The position numbers were made by a program, and so were the translations under genes. From Rotaria sp. Silwood1 (lineage: Eukaryota > Rotifera > Eurotatoria > Philodinida > Philodinidae), in NCBI GenBank assembly GCA_905250075.1, contig CAJNOP010000341.1, forward strand, positions 1-64,000: a stretch of 64,000 nucleotides of DNA. The letters are read 5' to 3'. The notes beneath the pieces were generated by a model. The model had not been told where the DNA came from. It was given only the letters and a program-made list of their open reading frames with translations, and did no database searches. Shown here in pieces: positions 13,099 to 26,400 of the stretch; the first letter of the stretch is position 1, and each line of letters opens with the position of its first letter.

Positions 13099-13509
13099 CC
13101 CATCCAAAAAAAATTAGGGGTAAAATCAGATTAAAATCGATTAAAAAATGATTAAAAATCGATTAAAATCATACACCTTTTAATCGATTTTTAATCAAAA
13201 ATAATCAAAAAAATCAAAATTTCATACATAATTTTGATTAATTCTGATTAATTTCGATTATAATCGATTAAAATTTGTTGAGAAAAATCGGTTTTAATTG
13301 ATTTTTGTTCATGATGCATAGAAAAATCTTCAGCTGATTTTCATCGATTTGCATCAATTAAAATCGATTTTTCTTAACAAATTTTAATCGATTATAATCG
13401 AAATTAATCAGAATTAATCAAAATTATGTATGAAATTTTGATTTTTTTGATTATTTTTGATTAAAAATCGATTTTAATCTGATTTTACCCCTAATTTTTT
13501 TTACATGGG
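13099..13509. mobile_element. Foldback element, 410-bp palindrome rich in AATCGATT
   Basis: Inverted arms begin with CCCAT, two variable bases, then AAAAAAAATTAGGGG, and continue with AATCGATTAAAAATC-type units. The right arm (13350-13509) mirrors the left (13099-13290). The centre is near 13325. A clear target duplication was not found. Confidence 0.72.
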
Positions 13510-13775
13510 TATTCATTTCGCACAGAATTTCAGAACATTTTTGTCAGCAGGAAAATTAAGAGTATCATACAAAAAAAATGTATATTATAAGCTTAGTGAT
13601 ACTATTTTAGAATAGAAAAATTCACTTAACATGGGCTGATAAAAAAACGCTCTCTACAGAAAATGCAATTTCAAAACACTTACTTTTGCTCTCTGTATTA
13701 TATGAAACCTTGTGTACTGACGACCAGAATAACACTAATATACCGACGTGATTGTATACTAGAAATAAAAACAAG

Positions 13776-14585
13776 ACGCCGCTTATATGCACATCATTAG
13801 TTTAAGTTTCACTTGTGTGCCTTCATTTGTGTCCGTGAAATAACTAACGACCAAATATTAATGAGATGCGTCGTTTTTTTCATAGAACTCCTATCGCCTT
13901 TTTGCTTGTTCTACCATTCATTATGATATAGTAATCAGACAACTGTTGTTTTCCACATAAAAATATCATCGCCATTTTGTCAGCAGCAGCAGAATTCAAA
14001 AATTTTGCTGTTCCACTACTTTTGTCTTATACGATTATTTACCTCATTTTATACTCTTTTCTCCCCTACAAAATCAATGTTCTCCAGAGAATTCTCCTTC
14101 GACAGCGGAATTGTGTTAGAATTCTGATTCCAAACAGAATTGTTCTTTATCATATACACACATCCCCCTACAAAATTAAACTTCTGCTGAGAATTATGTT
14201 TTTACAGCAGAATTTTGCTTGAAATCTTTTACTTTGGAAAAAAAGACGAAGAAATATATTTTTCAATTTGAAGAAACGTCACTTATATGCACATCACTAA
14301 TAGAAGTTTCGCTTGTGTGCCTTCATTCGTGTCCGTGAAATAACTAACGACCAAATATTAATGAGATGCGTCGTTTTTTTCATACAACATCTGTCGTCTT
14401 TTTGCTTTTTCTATCATTCATTATGATATTTTAATCAGACACCTGTTTTTTTTCCACATAAAAATAACATCGTCATTTTGTCAGCAGTGGCAGAATTCAA
14501 GAATTTTGCTATTCCATTACTTTTGCCTTATACGCTTCTTTACTTTATTTTATACTCTTTACTCCCCTACAAAATAAAAGATTCT
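13776..14585. repeat. Direct repeat of about 305 bp, two copies
   Basis: Copy 1 spans about 13776-14083 and copy 2 about 14275-14579, roughly 90% identical by eye (shared landmark AACTAACGACCAAATATTAA). The interval between them is rich in CAGAATT-like motifs in both orientations. Copy 2 runs directly into the ABCB gene fragment at 14580, so the repeat border coincides with the captured sequence. Confidence 0.75.
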
Positions 14586-14750
14586 AGTCGAACATCACTC
14601 ATTATTGCTCATTGTCTTTCAACTATGCGTTCATGTGATTTGATTTGTGTACTTGATAGAGGACATATAGTGGAAAGTGGTACTCATGCAGAATTGACAC
14701 AACAACGTGGAGCTTATTATAAAATGCTTTCTGAACACAATATACAATGA
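14580..14750 (+). pseudogene. Captured 3' fragment of an ABCB transporter gene
   Basis: The 170-bp stretch reads [20 protein letters not shown], then a frame ending [13 protein letters not shown] and a stop. It matches the last exon of the intact ABCB gene at 42300-42506 on the other strand ([20 protein letters not shown]). It covers the H-loop region and the C-terminus only; Walker A, the signature motif and all membrane domains are absent. The invariant Arg of AHRLST is Cys here (CGT to TGT type change), which fits lack of selection. No upstream exon exists; the sequence begins exactly where the 305-bp repeat ends. Confidence 0.85.
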
Positions 14751-17221
14751 TCATGAGTGAACTATTTTGAAGATGAAAATATATTTTATTAAACATTAAG
14801 AGAAACTTTGCTTGAAAAGTATGACGCACTATATAGTTACATTGCTCAATTTATTGTATGATTGTTACCGTTCATAAAAAACTGAGTGTTTAATTGAATT
14901 ACAGAATATTACATCGATTGTTTTTAGCTTATTAGTCATATTTGAAGATAGCAGAGATAATGACGATCTCAATAATTACTTAGAGTTTGATTAATTTATA
15001 CAAAAACATTCCAACATAAAAATACTAGCTTAATACCTTCACATGTAGCGATAGTTGCCTAAATATCGACGATTTTGTGGCTATCTATTAGTCTGATTAA
15101 TTATGAGATGATATCGTGATGAAATCGTTCAAAAAGACGGTTTTCATCGACTTCTTCTCGATTTTTATTGAAAATTGTGGTTTTGTAATGGGTTTTTGTG
15201 ATTCATAATGCACGATCTACTTATAGCGTTCATATAAATCCAACCTAGTTCTTCAAAAACAAAGTCGTGGATCTAGAGCAATCTTGGCAACGATTCTAAT
15301 TTTCACTGATTTCCTTGAGGGTGTGGGTGTAGATGTGAATGTGGATGTGGGTATTGCTATAGCTGACTTGACCCACACTCGCATCCCCACCCACATCTTC
15401 ACCCCCACCCACATCTTCATCCCCACCCACACCAACATCCACACACCCACACCCTTCTTACTTCGACGAGAGTTCGAAATCGGATTCGATAACGAAAGAT
15501 AACATTCGTCAAATGTATTGTTGACTCAATTTCGTCAATAATCATCATCATTCTTTCTTTGGAAAATCAAATCATTCTAGGCGCTCGATTCTTTCTCTTC
15601 GATTAACTTCCTCTGAATACTCGCAGGTTGAAATCGATAAACACCGAAATCAATACAATGCGCCATCACAAATGGAGTTGATTCATTCTCAACGATCGAT
15701 CGTTTAACTTTCGGCTACCAAACATGAAAAACTGACTCTGATGTCAACAGATCCATTGACATTTTCATTTGCTCATCTGCTGAGCTTAACAATATCAGGT
15801 TTTAGTTAACTACGACGACATTTTATAATACTGTTGGCAAAGAACATGGGCCACGTAAAAGCATAATAATAAGCGACATTTCTCAGATGTTATTTGTCTT
15901 TTTGCATATTTATCTTTCTTGTCAAAGAAAGATTAACGACTTCTATCCTTGAGATTTATTGCAAGCACGGGACGTCTGTCATAATTGGTTACTGCGCTAT
16001 GGCTAATCTCCTTCTTCAAATAACATACGATAAGAGTAGTAAAAAATGCATATATATATATATATATAAGAGACAATAAAATGATTTCTTGTTCGTTCAA
16101 GACAGTAGATTTCTTGTTACCAATTTTCTTTCCATAGTTAATCAGTTTTATGTATGTTTGATTTCTTCATTAACTATAAATCAGATATCGTTTTCTCAGG
16201 TTAACCAAAACAGATTGCCACTAAGTGAAAGTAATAATTTTTATCAGCTTCATTAGTTTCTATATGTGATCGATCTAACTTCACATCCTGTTTTAATCTT
16301 GATTTTTCATGCCAGAAAATGTTTTTGTTGTGGGGATAAACGTATTACAAAAATTTCTTGTACACTTTTATATTTTTTTAGAAAAGAAACAGAAGAAGAT
16401 GGTTTTTTGTTTTCATATTTTATATCTATATGATTTGACTATTTATCAAAGATGTATGAATCACAGAACAAAAATTTTCTAAAACTCTTCAAAGTCGCTC
16501 AAATTGATCTTATGACAAGGTACCTCCATAACAGAAAGCAAATACTGGTAGAGTGCCTTCATGAGAGACACAGACAAACAAAGTAATCTAAAGCATTTAC
16601 ACACATTGACCTTGACTAGAGTTCTGCTGGGACAACACAGAATCATTGCGAGACCTAGATTGATAATCTTGAATTATGGTTGCTTGCCCTCATTACAAAG
16701 CCCTCTGACGTTCGAGTCTGCCATGAACCCTATCTTTTCTCCAGACAATGTCCGGATGAAGAATAATTTTCGACACTTTTGGAGAAACCATTTTGAGCTC
16801 TTTTCAGTGTACCTTTTTATGTGTCCATATAGCTGATGTGGTATAAATACAATGTTGGAGTGATCCTTTTAATCATCGGAAAGAATTCAAGCTATGCCTT
16901 ATGATAATCCACTGATATATCTTTGTGGTTCAGCTTCGATCATTATTCTGAGGATGTAGGTGAATGTGAAGATGCAGCTTTTCATATAATCAAAACTCAT
17001 ACACATCTACATTGCGGCATTGTTAGTCCAAATTGATACTTACGTCCTCAATAGAATTGTGCGTCAACCGTAAGTAATTTTTGTCCTGCTACTAGATAGA
17101 ACAGAATATGTTCTCCGTCAACAGCTCTGATTTGAATCTTAGTTATTGTTTTCTGTGCTCTTGTTTCAACATCATATACTATATGAGCTTTTCTCCGCCT
17201 ATGGTTCCTTATCCTCACGAC
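14751..17221. other. Intergenic, AT-rich with a telomere-like tract and (TA)n
   Basis: Holds the GT-rich inverted tract at 15318-15454 and a short (AT)n run near 16050-16069. Otherwise I see nothing that supports a gene. Several short open frames (for example 15894-16079 and 16561-16836) lack family resemblance and splice partners. Confidence 0.5.
15318..15454. repeat. Telomere-like GT-rich inverted tract 1
   Basis: AGGGTGTGGGTGTAGATGTG on the left is answered by CCCACACCCACACCC-type sequence on the right, able to fold back. The units resemble TGTGGG, the reported bdelloid telomere repeat, with degenerate GGATGTGAATGTGG variants. Confidence 0.7.
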
Positions 17222-17398
17222 CAGAGATGGGCACGGTTCGCGTTTTTCGAAAAATGAACCGAACCGAACCGAAATTTAAAATAAGCTGAGAAATGCATTG
17301 AAAACTGTTTTTCGATGGGCTCGGTTCATGTTTTTTCGAAACCGAACCGAAAACGAGGTCGGTTTGAAAAGTTGTGAGCCGAAACGTGTCCATCTCTG
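17222..17398. mobile_element. 177-bp hAT MITE
   Basis: Terminal inverted repeats CAGAGATGGGCACG / CGTGTCCATCTCTG with an 8-bp target duplication CTCACGAC (17214-17221) and CTCACCAC (17399-17406), 7 of 8 matching. The interior has repeated CCGAACCGAA motifs in both orientations. The first nine TIR bases equal those of the 3370-5190 element, so the two are probably mobilised by related transposases. It lies about 100 bp upstream of the permease start. Confidence 0.85.
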
Positions 17399-17499
17399 CT
17401 CACCACCGTTCCCTCTGGACAGAAATGAAAGTTCATCATTATTCACTTGTTCTTGCAATGACTTCTATTCTTTTCATTATGTAGTTATTTCAGACATAG

Positions 17500-20400
17500 A
17501 TGTCTTCTTCGAGCTATACGCTGCCAAAAGAAGAACGATTATCGATTGAAGAGTGTCCAAGAGAAGTAATTGTGAAAACCGGGACGATTAGCCGTTTTTT
17601 CAAACAGCAGTGGCTTAATTTATCTGATGAAATACGTATACTATTGTCATTTCATCCTAAAGAATGGCTTAATGCTTTTCGACGAAATTCGAAATATCCT
17701 CTATTTCTACCTGGTGACATTGATGGACTTGTTGCATTATTTATTGATAATTTAGCAACATTATTGGCAATTATTCTTGCACTTCAACCTGTACTTGATC
17801 CTGACATTGTGTATGGAAAGATCGTAACTGGGTAAAAACTGAAAGTTGAGAAAAAGCGTATTCTACCATTTTTTGCGAAACACGATCTGGAAGGAGTGTT
17901 GAAGTGCATAGGGTAGAAATTTTGGACCCACTCCCCTTCTTCCCTTCCCCTTCCCCTCCCCAGACGGACCGTGACACAGGCACTCCAGAGACCATCATGG
18001 ACTGTCGCAGAGAAAGTAATTAGTTAATTAATTGATTAATTTCCAATTAATATTTCCTTAGGTAATCATTGATCATCCATTACAGACCCATACAGAGAAA
18101 CTATTGTTCTAAAGCATCAGATAAACGATTAGCTACAAATGTATCGCAAAGAAATGGAACAAAACAATTTCCATTTAATTAGTAACAATAGATCCATCGT
18201 GTTTCACATTTTTTTTCCCGCAGGGATTGCGCTAACAACTTTTTAATTTAGCGTGGCTCTGGCCATGTTATGGGGTAATATTTATTATGTTTACATGGCT
18301 CGAAAGCTTGCCTACAAGGAGAAACGTAGTGATGTATGCACAATGCCGTATGGGATTAATACACCAGGAGCATGTAACTGTTACTAGTCATTGTTTGCAT
18401 TTCTGTTTATTTGTTTTCAGTTGCATTTATCTTTGGCATAATATTTCCTGCGTATTACCGGTGTATAGGTGACGGCAACGAACAGGACAAGCGAATGTGT
18501 CAAGAGATTGCCTGGTATATTGCGTTAGGAAGTAACTTCATAACGGGAATCATTATACTTTTTCTGTGCTTGTTTGGCGAGTTCATTAGAAAGAATACAC
18601 CCAGCGTTGCACTTCTTTCATCTATATCTGCCATTGGTTTTACCTATTTGGCACTGAATCAGTATTTGCCTGTGCTTGCTACACCGATAGTATCGTTTCT
18701 ACCATTTTCCATCATCATTCTCGGTTATTATGGGAAAGGTAAGCGCGAATGTCTTTATGAAAGATAATTATTAATGAAATGTTATGTGTATTGCCAGAAA
18801 CTCGAGTTTCTGATGCTGCGCAGATTGTTACAGACATTTTTCTATGGCAATTATTACGATCTATAAAAAATACGTTGGATTTACCATAGACAGTAAAAAA
18901 ACATAACATCGCAAAGCTTTCCATGTCAGTCCATCACAGTTCCTCACGAGTATAAATAGTTTCGCATCTGTGATACCAGCCGAATGAATATTACAGGTGT
19001 GATGTCACGGGTATCTAGTTGTGATGGACTGACATGTAATGTTTCACTTTTAATCCCGTAGAGTCTGTCCTGAGAGAGTTTATCTCAGTTAGTTGAGGAA
19101 ACGCTGTTCTGCCGTTAAAACGATGGTATATTGACCAAATTACGCGTTTATCATAAAAAATGATTTTGTATGTCATAAAGTAATATTATGTTCTTGTCGT
19201 TTAAACTTCGAATTGTAAATGTCATAAATAGGGATTCGTTGACCTTAAAACCATAGTTTTTCATTATTTCATCTGTCGTAAACGATTCTTTACTTGAAAA
19301 AAAAGGTTTAATATTCAAGAATCATCTTCGTCTTACTTGTTACTTGACCATTCATCTAATTTTATTAATTTGATGATGGACAATACACGTTCATTCTTTT
19401 TCTCAATATCTCAATACATTCCAATGAGTACGTCTCATTTAGTTTTCGAAAAAGCATAAGTTAAATCTTTAACATGTTAAAATATTTATTTAAAGAAATG
19501 AAAGTTCGGCATCTATATAACACAAGACATGAATAGAAGTCTTTTATACAAACTTCTCTTTTTTTTTATATTTGTTTAAAAGACTTCTACTTATGCCTTA
19601 TGTTTTAGAGATGCATGAACTTTCATTTCTTTAAATAAATATTTTAACTTGTTGAAAATTTAACTTCTGCTTTTTCGAAAACAAAATGAGACCTACTCAT
19701 TAGAATGCGTTTAGATATTATAAAAAACTGACTACACTTTTTCTGCTGACACATCGATTGCCTTTTAAATTTTTTGTTTCTATACTCTTCTTAGGTAATT
19801 AGAAATTTGTCGATCGCTCAAGGATGATGCGTTTGTCTTACATCTGATAAATATTCTATCGAAATCTTTTCAAGTTTTCGTTATGAATTCTCAAGTCTAG
19901 TTTATTCTAATATCTATGGAGAAATATATAATTAGTTATAAAGTTGTGATTTATGATAATCTTGATCAATAATGAAAGAAGAATCTAAATTAGTTTATTA
20001 GTATCAGATATGTATGTGATAATGAAACTTAGATTTTTAAGAAGAATCAATGAATTGATACGACAAACGAAAAATTCTAGGGGAAAAATACCATAGATAA
20101 AACGATGTCAATTTTTTTGGTATATTTTATCAAAAGAAAATATTGAACAGCAACACTATTGACGTACTTCTAAAATTTATTCATTGTTGAGACTATTTTT
20201 TTTTCTCATTCTTTAACAGTCGTCTGTCGTAGATAAATAGTTTATTGCTACAAAAGTTAATAGAGCAGCTAAGTTTTTTATTTGATTACTGTAATCTTTA
20301 TGACTTATGCATATTTATCATTTAGTTGTTCTTTTAAGATTTATACTGAAAACGGAATATATACTCAGCATTATATTCTTTTTATGATATAAGAGTTAAA

Positions 20401-23400
20401 AAATTAAAGTTTCTTCGTGTAAGTTTCAATCGACGACGAACTCAGTAAAATAACAAGCTTTAAAATGAAATCAACAATGAAACTGAGCTATTTAACATTT
20501 TTTTCAACTGATTTATTAAGATCAATCAGTGTGACGTTTCGTTCTAACTAAGAACATTATCAAACACAAATAAATAAACAGAATAAGAATATATATAAGA
20601 GTAAAATAATATCTTCGTTTTTCTATTCTATTGTTTTAAACATTCTAATGCAGACGGATCAATTTTACTCCCCCCTCCCCCCGTGCATTGAAATGCTTAA
20701 AACAATAGAATAGAAAAACGAAGACATTATTTTACTCTTATATATATTCTTCTTCTGTCTATTTATTTGTGTTTGATAATGTTCTTGGTTAGAACAAAAC
20801 GTCACACTGTTTGATCTTAATAAATCAGTTTAAAAAATGTTAAATAGCTTAGTTTCACTAATGATTTTATTATGGAATGTGGTGCTAGCAAATGACAAAT
20901 AAGTTCTATATTATATATTTTTTCTACGAATATCGTATTTTGTCAACTATCTCGATGGAATGTACAAGAAAGTTTTCCACAAACATTATCCTAAGAAAAA
21001 GCAAAAATAAACGCAGAACGTAAGGTGAAAGTAAATTCTCTACATCGTTCAATTCTGAAGACTTCTTCTATTAGAGTTATCTGAATCATTCTGCTCATGT
21101 TTTCTAAGCTCGACCAACCGTCAATGAGAATCCTTATTCACAATTCGTATACAGTAAATATGTGAATTTCTTCGTAATCTGAATAGTATTTTAGATTAAA
21201 TTCAGATATCATTCATGTATCTTATCTTTGTGTGCATTCACATCGCTGGCAGAAGTAATGTTTAATTACTGAGCAATCTTCATCGAATCAATGAATGAAT
21301 GTGCTGGACGAATTTATTTTCTATTTTGTTCTTCGCTAACTTTATTCTTTTTTCCTCCCTCTTCTCTGACTTTTTTCTTTTATTTCGTGACTTAAATTTT
21401 TCTTTTCTTCCCTTTGCTTTCCTATCTCTCCAATTTGATTAAGACTAGTAATCAATTACTAAGCATATGAGATCCGTTCTGCTTATGCTACATACATTTG
21501 TCGAATATATATTAACTGAAAATATTACTCTCTTTTGACTTGGCTAGAGTTTCTAATTTGATTATGTAGCTCATAATTAATAATGTTGTATTACTTGTCA
21601 TAAAACGAGTTTCAATTAGCTCATATACTGATAAGTTGTTAATTTGTGATGAAAACTCTAATGCAGCAATTTTATGTTTGAGAATATTAGGGACTTATAA
21701 TTTATCGTACGTTTCGAGCTTTAAACATAATCAAAAAATTAGGATTTCAATGTGAAAATTGAGACTTTAAACCAATAAAATCAACCTGTATTTTTTTGAT
21801 ATTCTAATGTTCACAGCAACATATGATTTTGATTCATTTGATGTCAATGTTATGCAGATTCTTACTTTAATCAAAGGAACTCTTTTTCACATAATTAAAT
21901 CTACAGCGAAAATTTTTTTGAATTAATTCAGCAGATTACAAGATAAATGGAAGCTTCAAACGGACTAAATGTCTTTCACGCGTACTATGAAACAATAATA
22001 AACACAAATTCAAGAGAATATAAATACTTACGGAAACCAGTCCCAAAAAAAAGATTAATCTACTTTGAGCATTTACAGCGGTTTTCGTTGGAAAAGATGA
22101 TCAATAAACATTTCTCACTATCTTTTACGGAGAAGAAAATGACTTATATAACCGTTTCAGAGATTATTTAATGTGAATAACGCTTGAAAACGCTGACTAG
22201 ATGTAAAAACGGCAAGAAAAGTGATGATCACGTTTTTTCTTGCCGTTTATCATCGTTTCCTAACAGAACGGGTGATTATGACAGTTTAAACGGCATTTTC
22301 AGCATTTCACTTCTTCCTGGTTATGGTCATTCATTTCTTTCTATTCGCTTAGTCAAAATTGGCTCTTTACCGATAGCTGCTGTAGCTCTAATTGTTGGCA
22401 CTGCTCTCGGCTGGGCAACATCAACAAACGAGGCACAAGATGTACGTGATGCCAGTAAATTAGTTAAACCATATGCGCCAGTATTTCCTGTTCAAGGTAT
22501 GTTCGAGAATATGAATCGTATCGGCCCGTACCTATCCATCACTATTCCAACAGCTATTTCAATTGCTATTGAAACTGTGCAATGCGTTGAATCAGCAAGA
22601 AGAGCCGGAGATTTCTACCCGACTCGTGAGGCCATGTTTGCTGATGGTGTGGGAACAATATTTGCAAGTCTATTTGGCTCAATTCTTGGAATGACCGGTG
22701 AGATGTTTTAGTCTTGTTTAAAATAATTATTATTTTCTATTTGTCAGGAAAATTCTATTTGATGTACTTTTGTTGGTAGATTCATGATACCTCATTTTTC
22801 CAGTTTTCTGAGATTTTCTCTTTTTAAAAAATATTGTCGGCTTTCGTGAGTTGAAATAGAAAGGGACTTTCTGAAAGGTATCTATTAGATCATGTTAATC
22901 GTCAGCGAAGCCTCAGCCGGGCGACTCAAGAATTATAAGATCCGTCTACTTTCTGGTTATTGGAGTTCTCTATATGTACAGCCCTTCAGTTCATGAAGTC
23001 CCAGTAAACTATGTTCATAGTGAAAAATAACACCAAGTCGATCCACAACTTTCTGTTTCTCCACTGTTGCAAATTGTTAGGAAAATGAGTCACATTTTGA
23101 TTTTCACTTTTCATGCATACTATTTCGATTATTTGCGCTGGCTTTAATCACAAGATGATCAGTAAAATTCTTCACAAAAGTATAAAGGATGTTTGATTAC
23201 AGTCAGAAATATATGAAAAGTTTAGTTAATACTTTTTCAAACGCCAATATATCCCACGTTCATTTTAGAAACTGGCTATTTTGGTTTTACTCCTTGCTAC
23301 CTTAGAATAGAAGAAAAACTAAGTTGCAGCTTCGTAGTATTTGAGAGACAGTTTTAAGTGTAAACTTGTGAAATAAATATGTGAAACATGAGATATCCAT

Positions 23401-26400
23401 GTCACTTGTTAAAAGCATTCTATTCAAATCGGTTGTATTATACCTGAGGGTCACATAGACTATCCCAGGTGATTCGATCCGACTGTCGGATTACGTCGGA
23501 TTATATCGGATTATATCGGAAAAATTACCGGATTTTAACGGATCCGACGGGAACTCGTCGGAAGTTGTCGGCGTCCTAGCCACAGGATTCCGACAGGAGG
23601 TTCCGGATGTCGGAATAATCAGGATCCTGCGAAATCCCTGAAACTCCGACACTTTCCGACATCCAGAACCACTTGTCGGAATCCTGTGGTTAGGATTCCG
23701 ACAAATTCCGGCGAATTTCTATCGGATTCGACAGGGTGAATTCGACCTGGGTATAATAATATATTGAAATATCTGTCACTATCTGTGCGGAGAGAGAGCA
23801 TCCGACTTACCCGCTTCATATTTTACCACTTATTACCCATCTTGTTTTGGAAAACTCTACCCTTTGATGTGGTTCTCGATTGTTTTTGGAAGTGGGACGG
23901 AAGGTCTGGAATTGTGACGCGCCGTTTTGAATCGAAGACGCACCAGTTTGTCGAGCTCGGTTAGATCCGTAGAAGTCTTCAGTGGTTCGTCTCTATGCAC
24001 CACTTCGCTCTTCTAAATCTATAGTCATTTTATCATATTCTTGGCCTATTGTAAGGTATACATGAAAAGAAATCTAAATTATGAAATTTCAACCTCGTTT
24101 CCCCCATAGTTAGATCTGATGGTCGTGAGAATATCCTGAAAAATTTTCTTTTTGAGATATTGGATACTCAAAAAAAAACCGATAATGCATCACAATGAAC
24201 AATCAGACAAGAGTGTTTTAAATATTCAATATCTCAAGAAGAGAACATTCTTTTTAATTTGTATTTAATATTGCTAATGACAGTCGACCATTGAACATTT
24301 TCAAATAACAAAGCTTGGTCTTCGTTCGGTCACATTAGATTTACTCTCTGGATGGGTAATGTACTTGTATATCATTATACAAAAATAGCATGTTGCTCAG
24401 TATCACTAAAATAATTTATCGAAGACAATGACACACATAACTCCTCGAAAGGAAGGTAAATCCAGACCAGCGTGTGAAAAGCTACGTTCGATCAATGCTG
24501 ATAAAACTTGCACCGTCAGAATTCGTTCGACGATTTGTTTCAAAAAAGACAATGATATATGTGGGTAGTACGCTGGTTTTGATTTGACGAAACCATCGAG
24601 AAATATGTGGAGATCTGACTGAGGATTAGTAATTGAGTTTTTAATGCGAACCGCGATCGATCTTATCGTAATGAAATAGTATTTGTATTTATGATTGACT
24701 TTGAGATTTGCTCGAGGTCACCGAAATATTTGATTATAGTGATTAATGAATGCTCCTGCCTGTTCACTAAAAAATTGATTTTGTTCAAGATTGCATGACT
24801 TACGAACTTTTTCAATTTTGTTTGGATGCTTGTTTCTAACTTCAGATAATGCATCTGAAAGAATTTCAATAATGCATAGAGTGAGATTGCCACAAAATAG
24901 ACAGGGTCACTAAATGATTCAGCATCTATCACCACTGGATCGTATAACTATTTGACGATCCATGGGACATTTTTTGAAAATATTTGAGATCATGATTGAT
25001 CACATAGATATTGATAATCAAGTAAGAGCTCACTATGACACTTGTTTTCACTGGACATCTGATTGTTACGTCGAAGAAGGGCTCCATGAAAGCAGTAGAT
25101 TATTAGAAAATTAACGAATTAGTGGAATTGATTGAAATTGAATTGCCCACAACTAGAGCAATATCATCTAAATCTCGTTTGCGAACATTTTGCAATTGAT
25201 TTCATCAAAAAAAAATTATTATTTCACCGATACACAATTGGTTTTGTCGATGTTTGTGTGAAAATCATCCAATGAACTTGGAATCTTCATCCACTTTTGA
25301 GAAGTAGTGATCAAATGCTTTCATTTGTACAAACCTTTCGAAATATATCGCATCTCATGAAACTCATCTTGAACGACAATTACAAAAAATGCATGAAACA
25401 CGACACCGATGTGAGGCTAATATTATCATAATCGTCATCGTCGCTGAAGGCATTATCACAGTAACAAGAGACTTCGAAAAGACCAGCGTCGACATCATCT
25501 AAAGACCGATAACAAACACTCGCTCATGGTGACACAGATAGCTGATTTCTTATTCCATCAACACCATTATATAGGATCTGTAGAAACAAATATCAAAATA
25601 CTACATACATTCTTTCTTTTCACTGTTGTTGTCTACGTCAAATTTACTATGGTCCTTGTCACTATCATCGATAAGGTCATCATCGACGATTTGACAGAAT
25701 TTGTATAGGCTTTTATCATCATTGAGGTATTGTCCATAGCAATTTGAAATACTTTTTCTAGCAATCCTTGACTTTCGAGAATAGTATCTGTTTTTTCTCG
25801 TATATTGTCATCCGTTCATGGAATTTTCATTTGCCTAAAATCAATGAAAAATATATTTTGTTGATTTCTCGGCGATGAAATATGTCCGAACACTGAGAAA
25901 CAAATGACAAGAGTGATTAGTTCACAGATCTATCGTAATGCTAATTTCGTCAAGATGGTTAAAAATATTTACGACTTTTCGACAAATACTAGATATTAAC
26001 TATTGTATTTTGATAATCGTGGTTCTCTTTGACAACATTGGATACCATAAGAGATACAAGTCTTTGGGAAGTTCTCGAAGTAATTAATGTTCTAGGATAG
26101 TTGGTGAAAGGTTGCATTTAGTGATCGAATTCTCAGCAATCAAGAGTTTGATCTGCAGCTGTTTTGGTCTCTTCAAACGCTTTATAAAATTACTTAAGAT
26201 ACAAAGTTTGTCTTTGTAATCATTTTTACGAAGCATACAATAGAGGTTAGTGCGATTATCGGTGATATTGATGAGTTTGAAGAATTGCTTCAGGCTAGAT
26301 ATCATGAATACGATGTAAACCAGCGGAAGAAAAGCTATTGTTGAAGCATATCGACAAGCGCGACATCTATCAGAATGTCATCAATTAATAAACTCTTTCC

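Larger units (their letters stand above)
18739..22352 (+). other. Permease intron 3 (3.6 kb)
   Basis: Donor GTAAGC, acceptor CGCTTAG. Besides the MITE and two foldback elements listed separately, a short perfect hairpin AAACGGCAAGAAAA / TTTTCTTGCCGTTT sits at about 22206-22249, roughly 100 bp before exon 4. I see no gene in the remainder. Confidence 0.6.
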
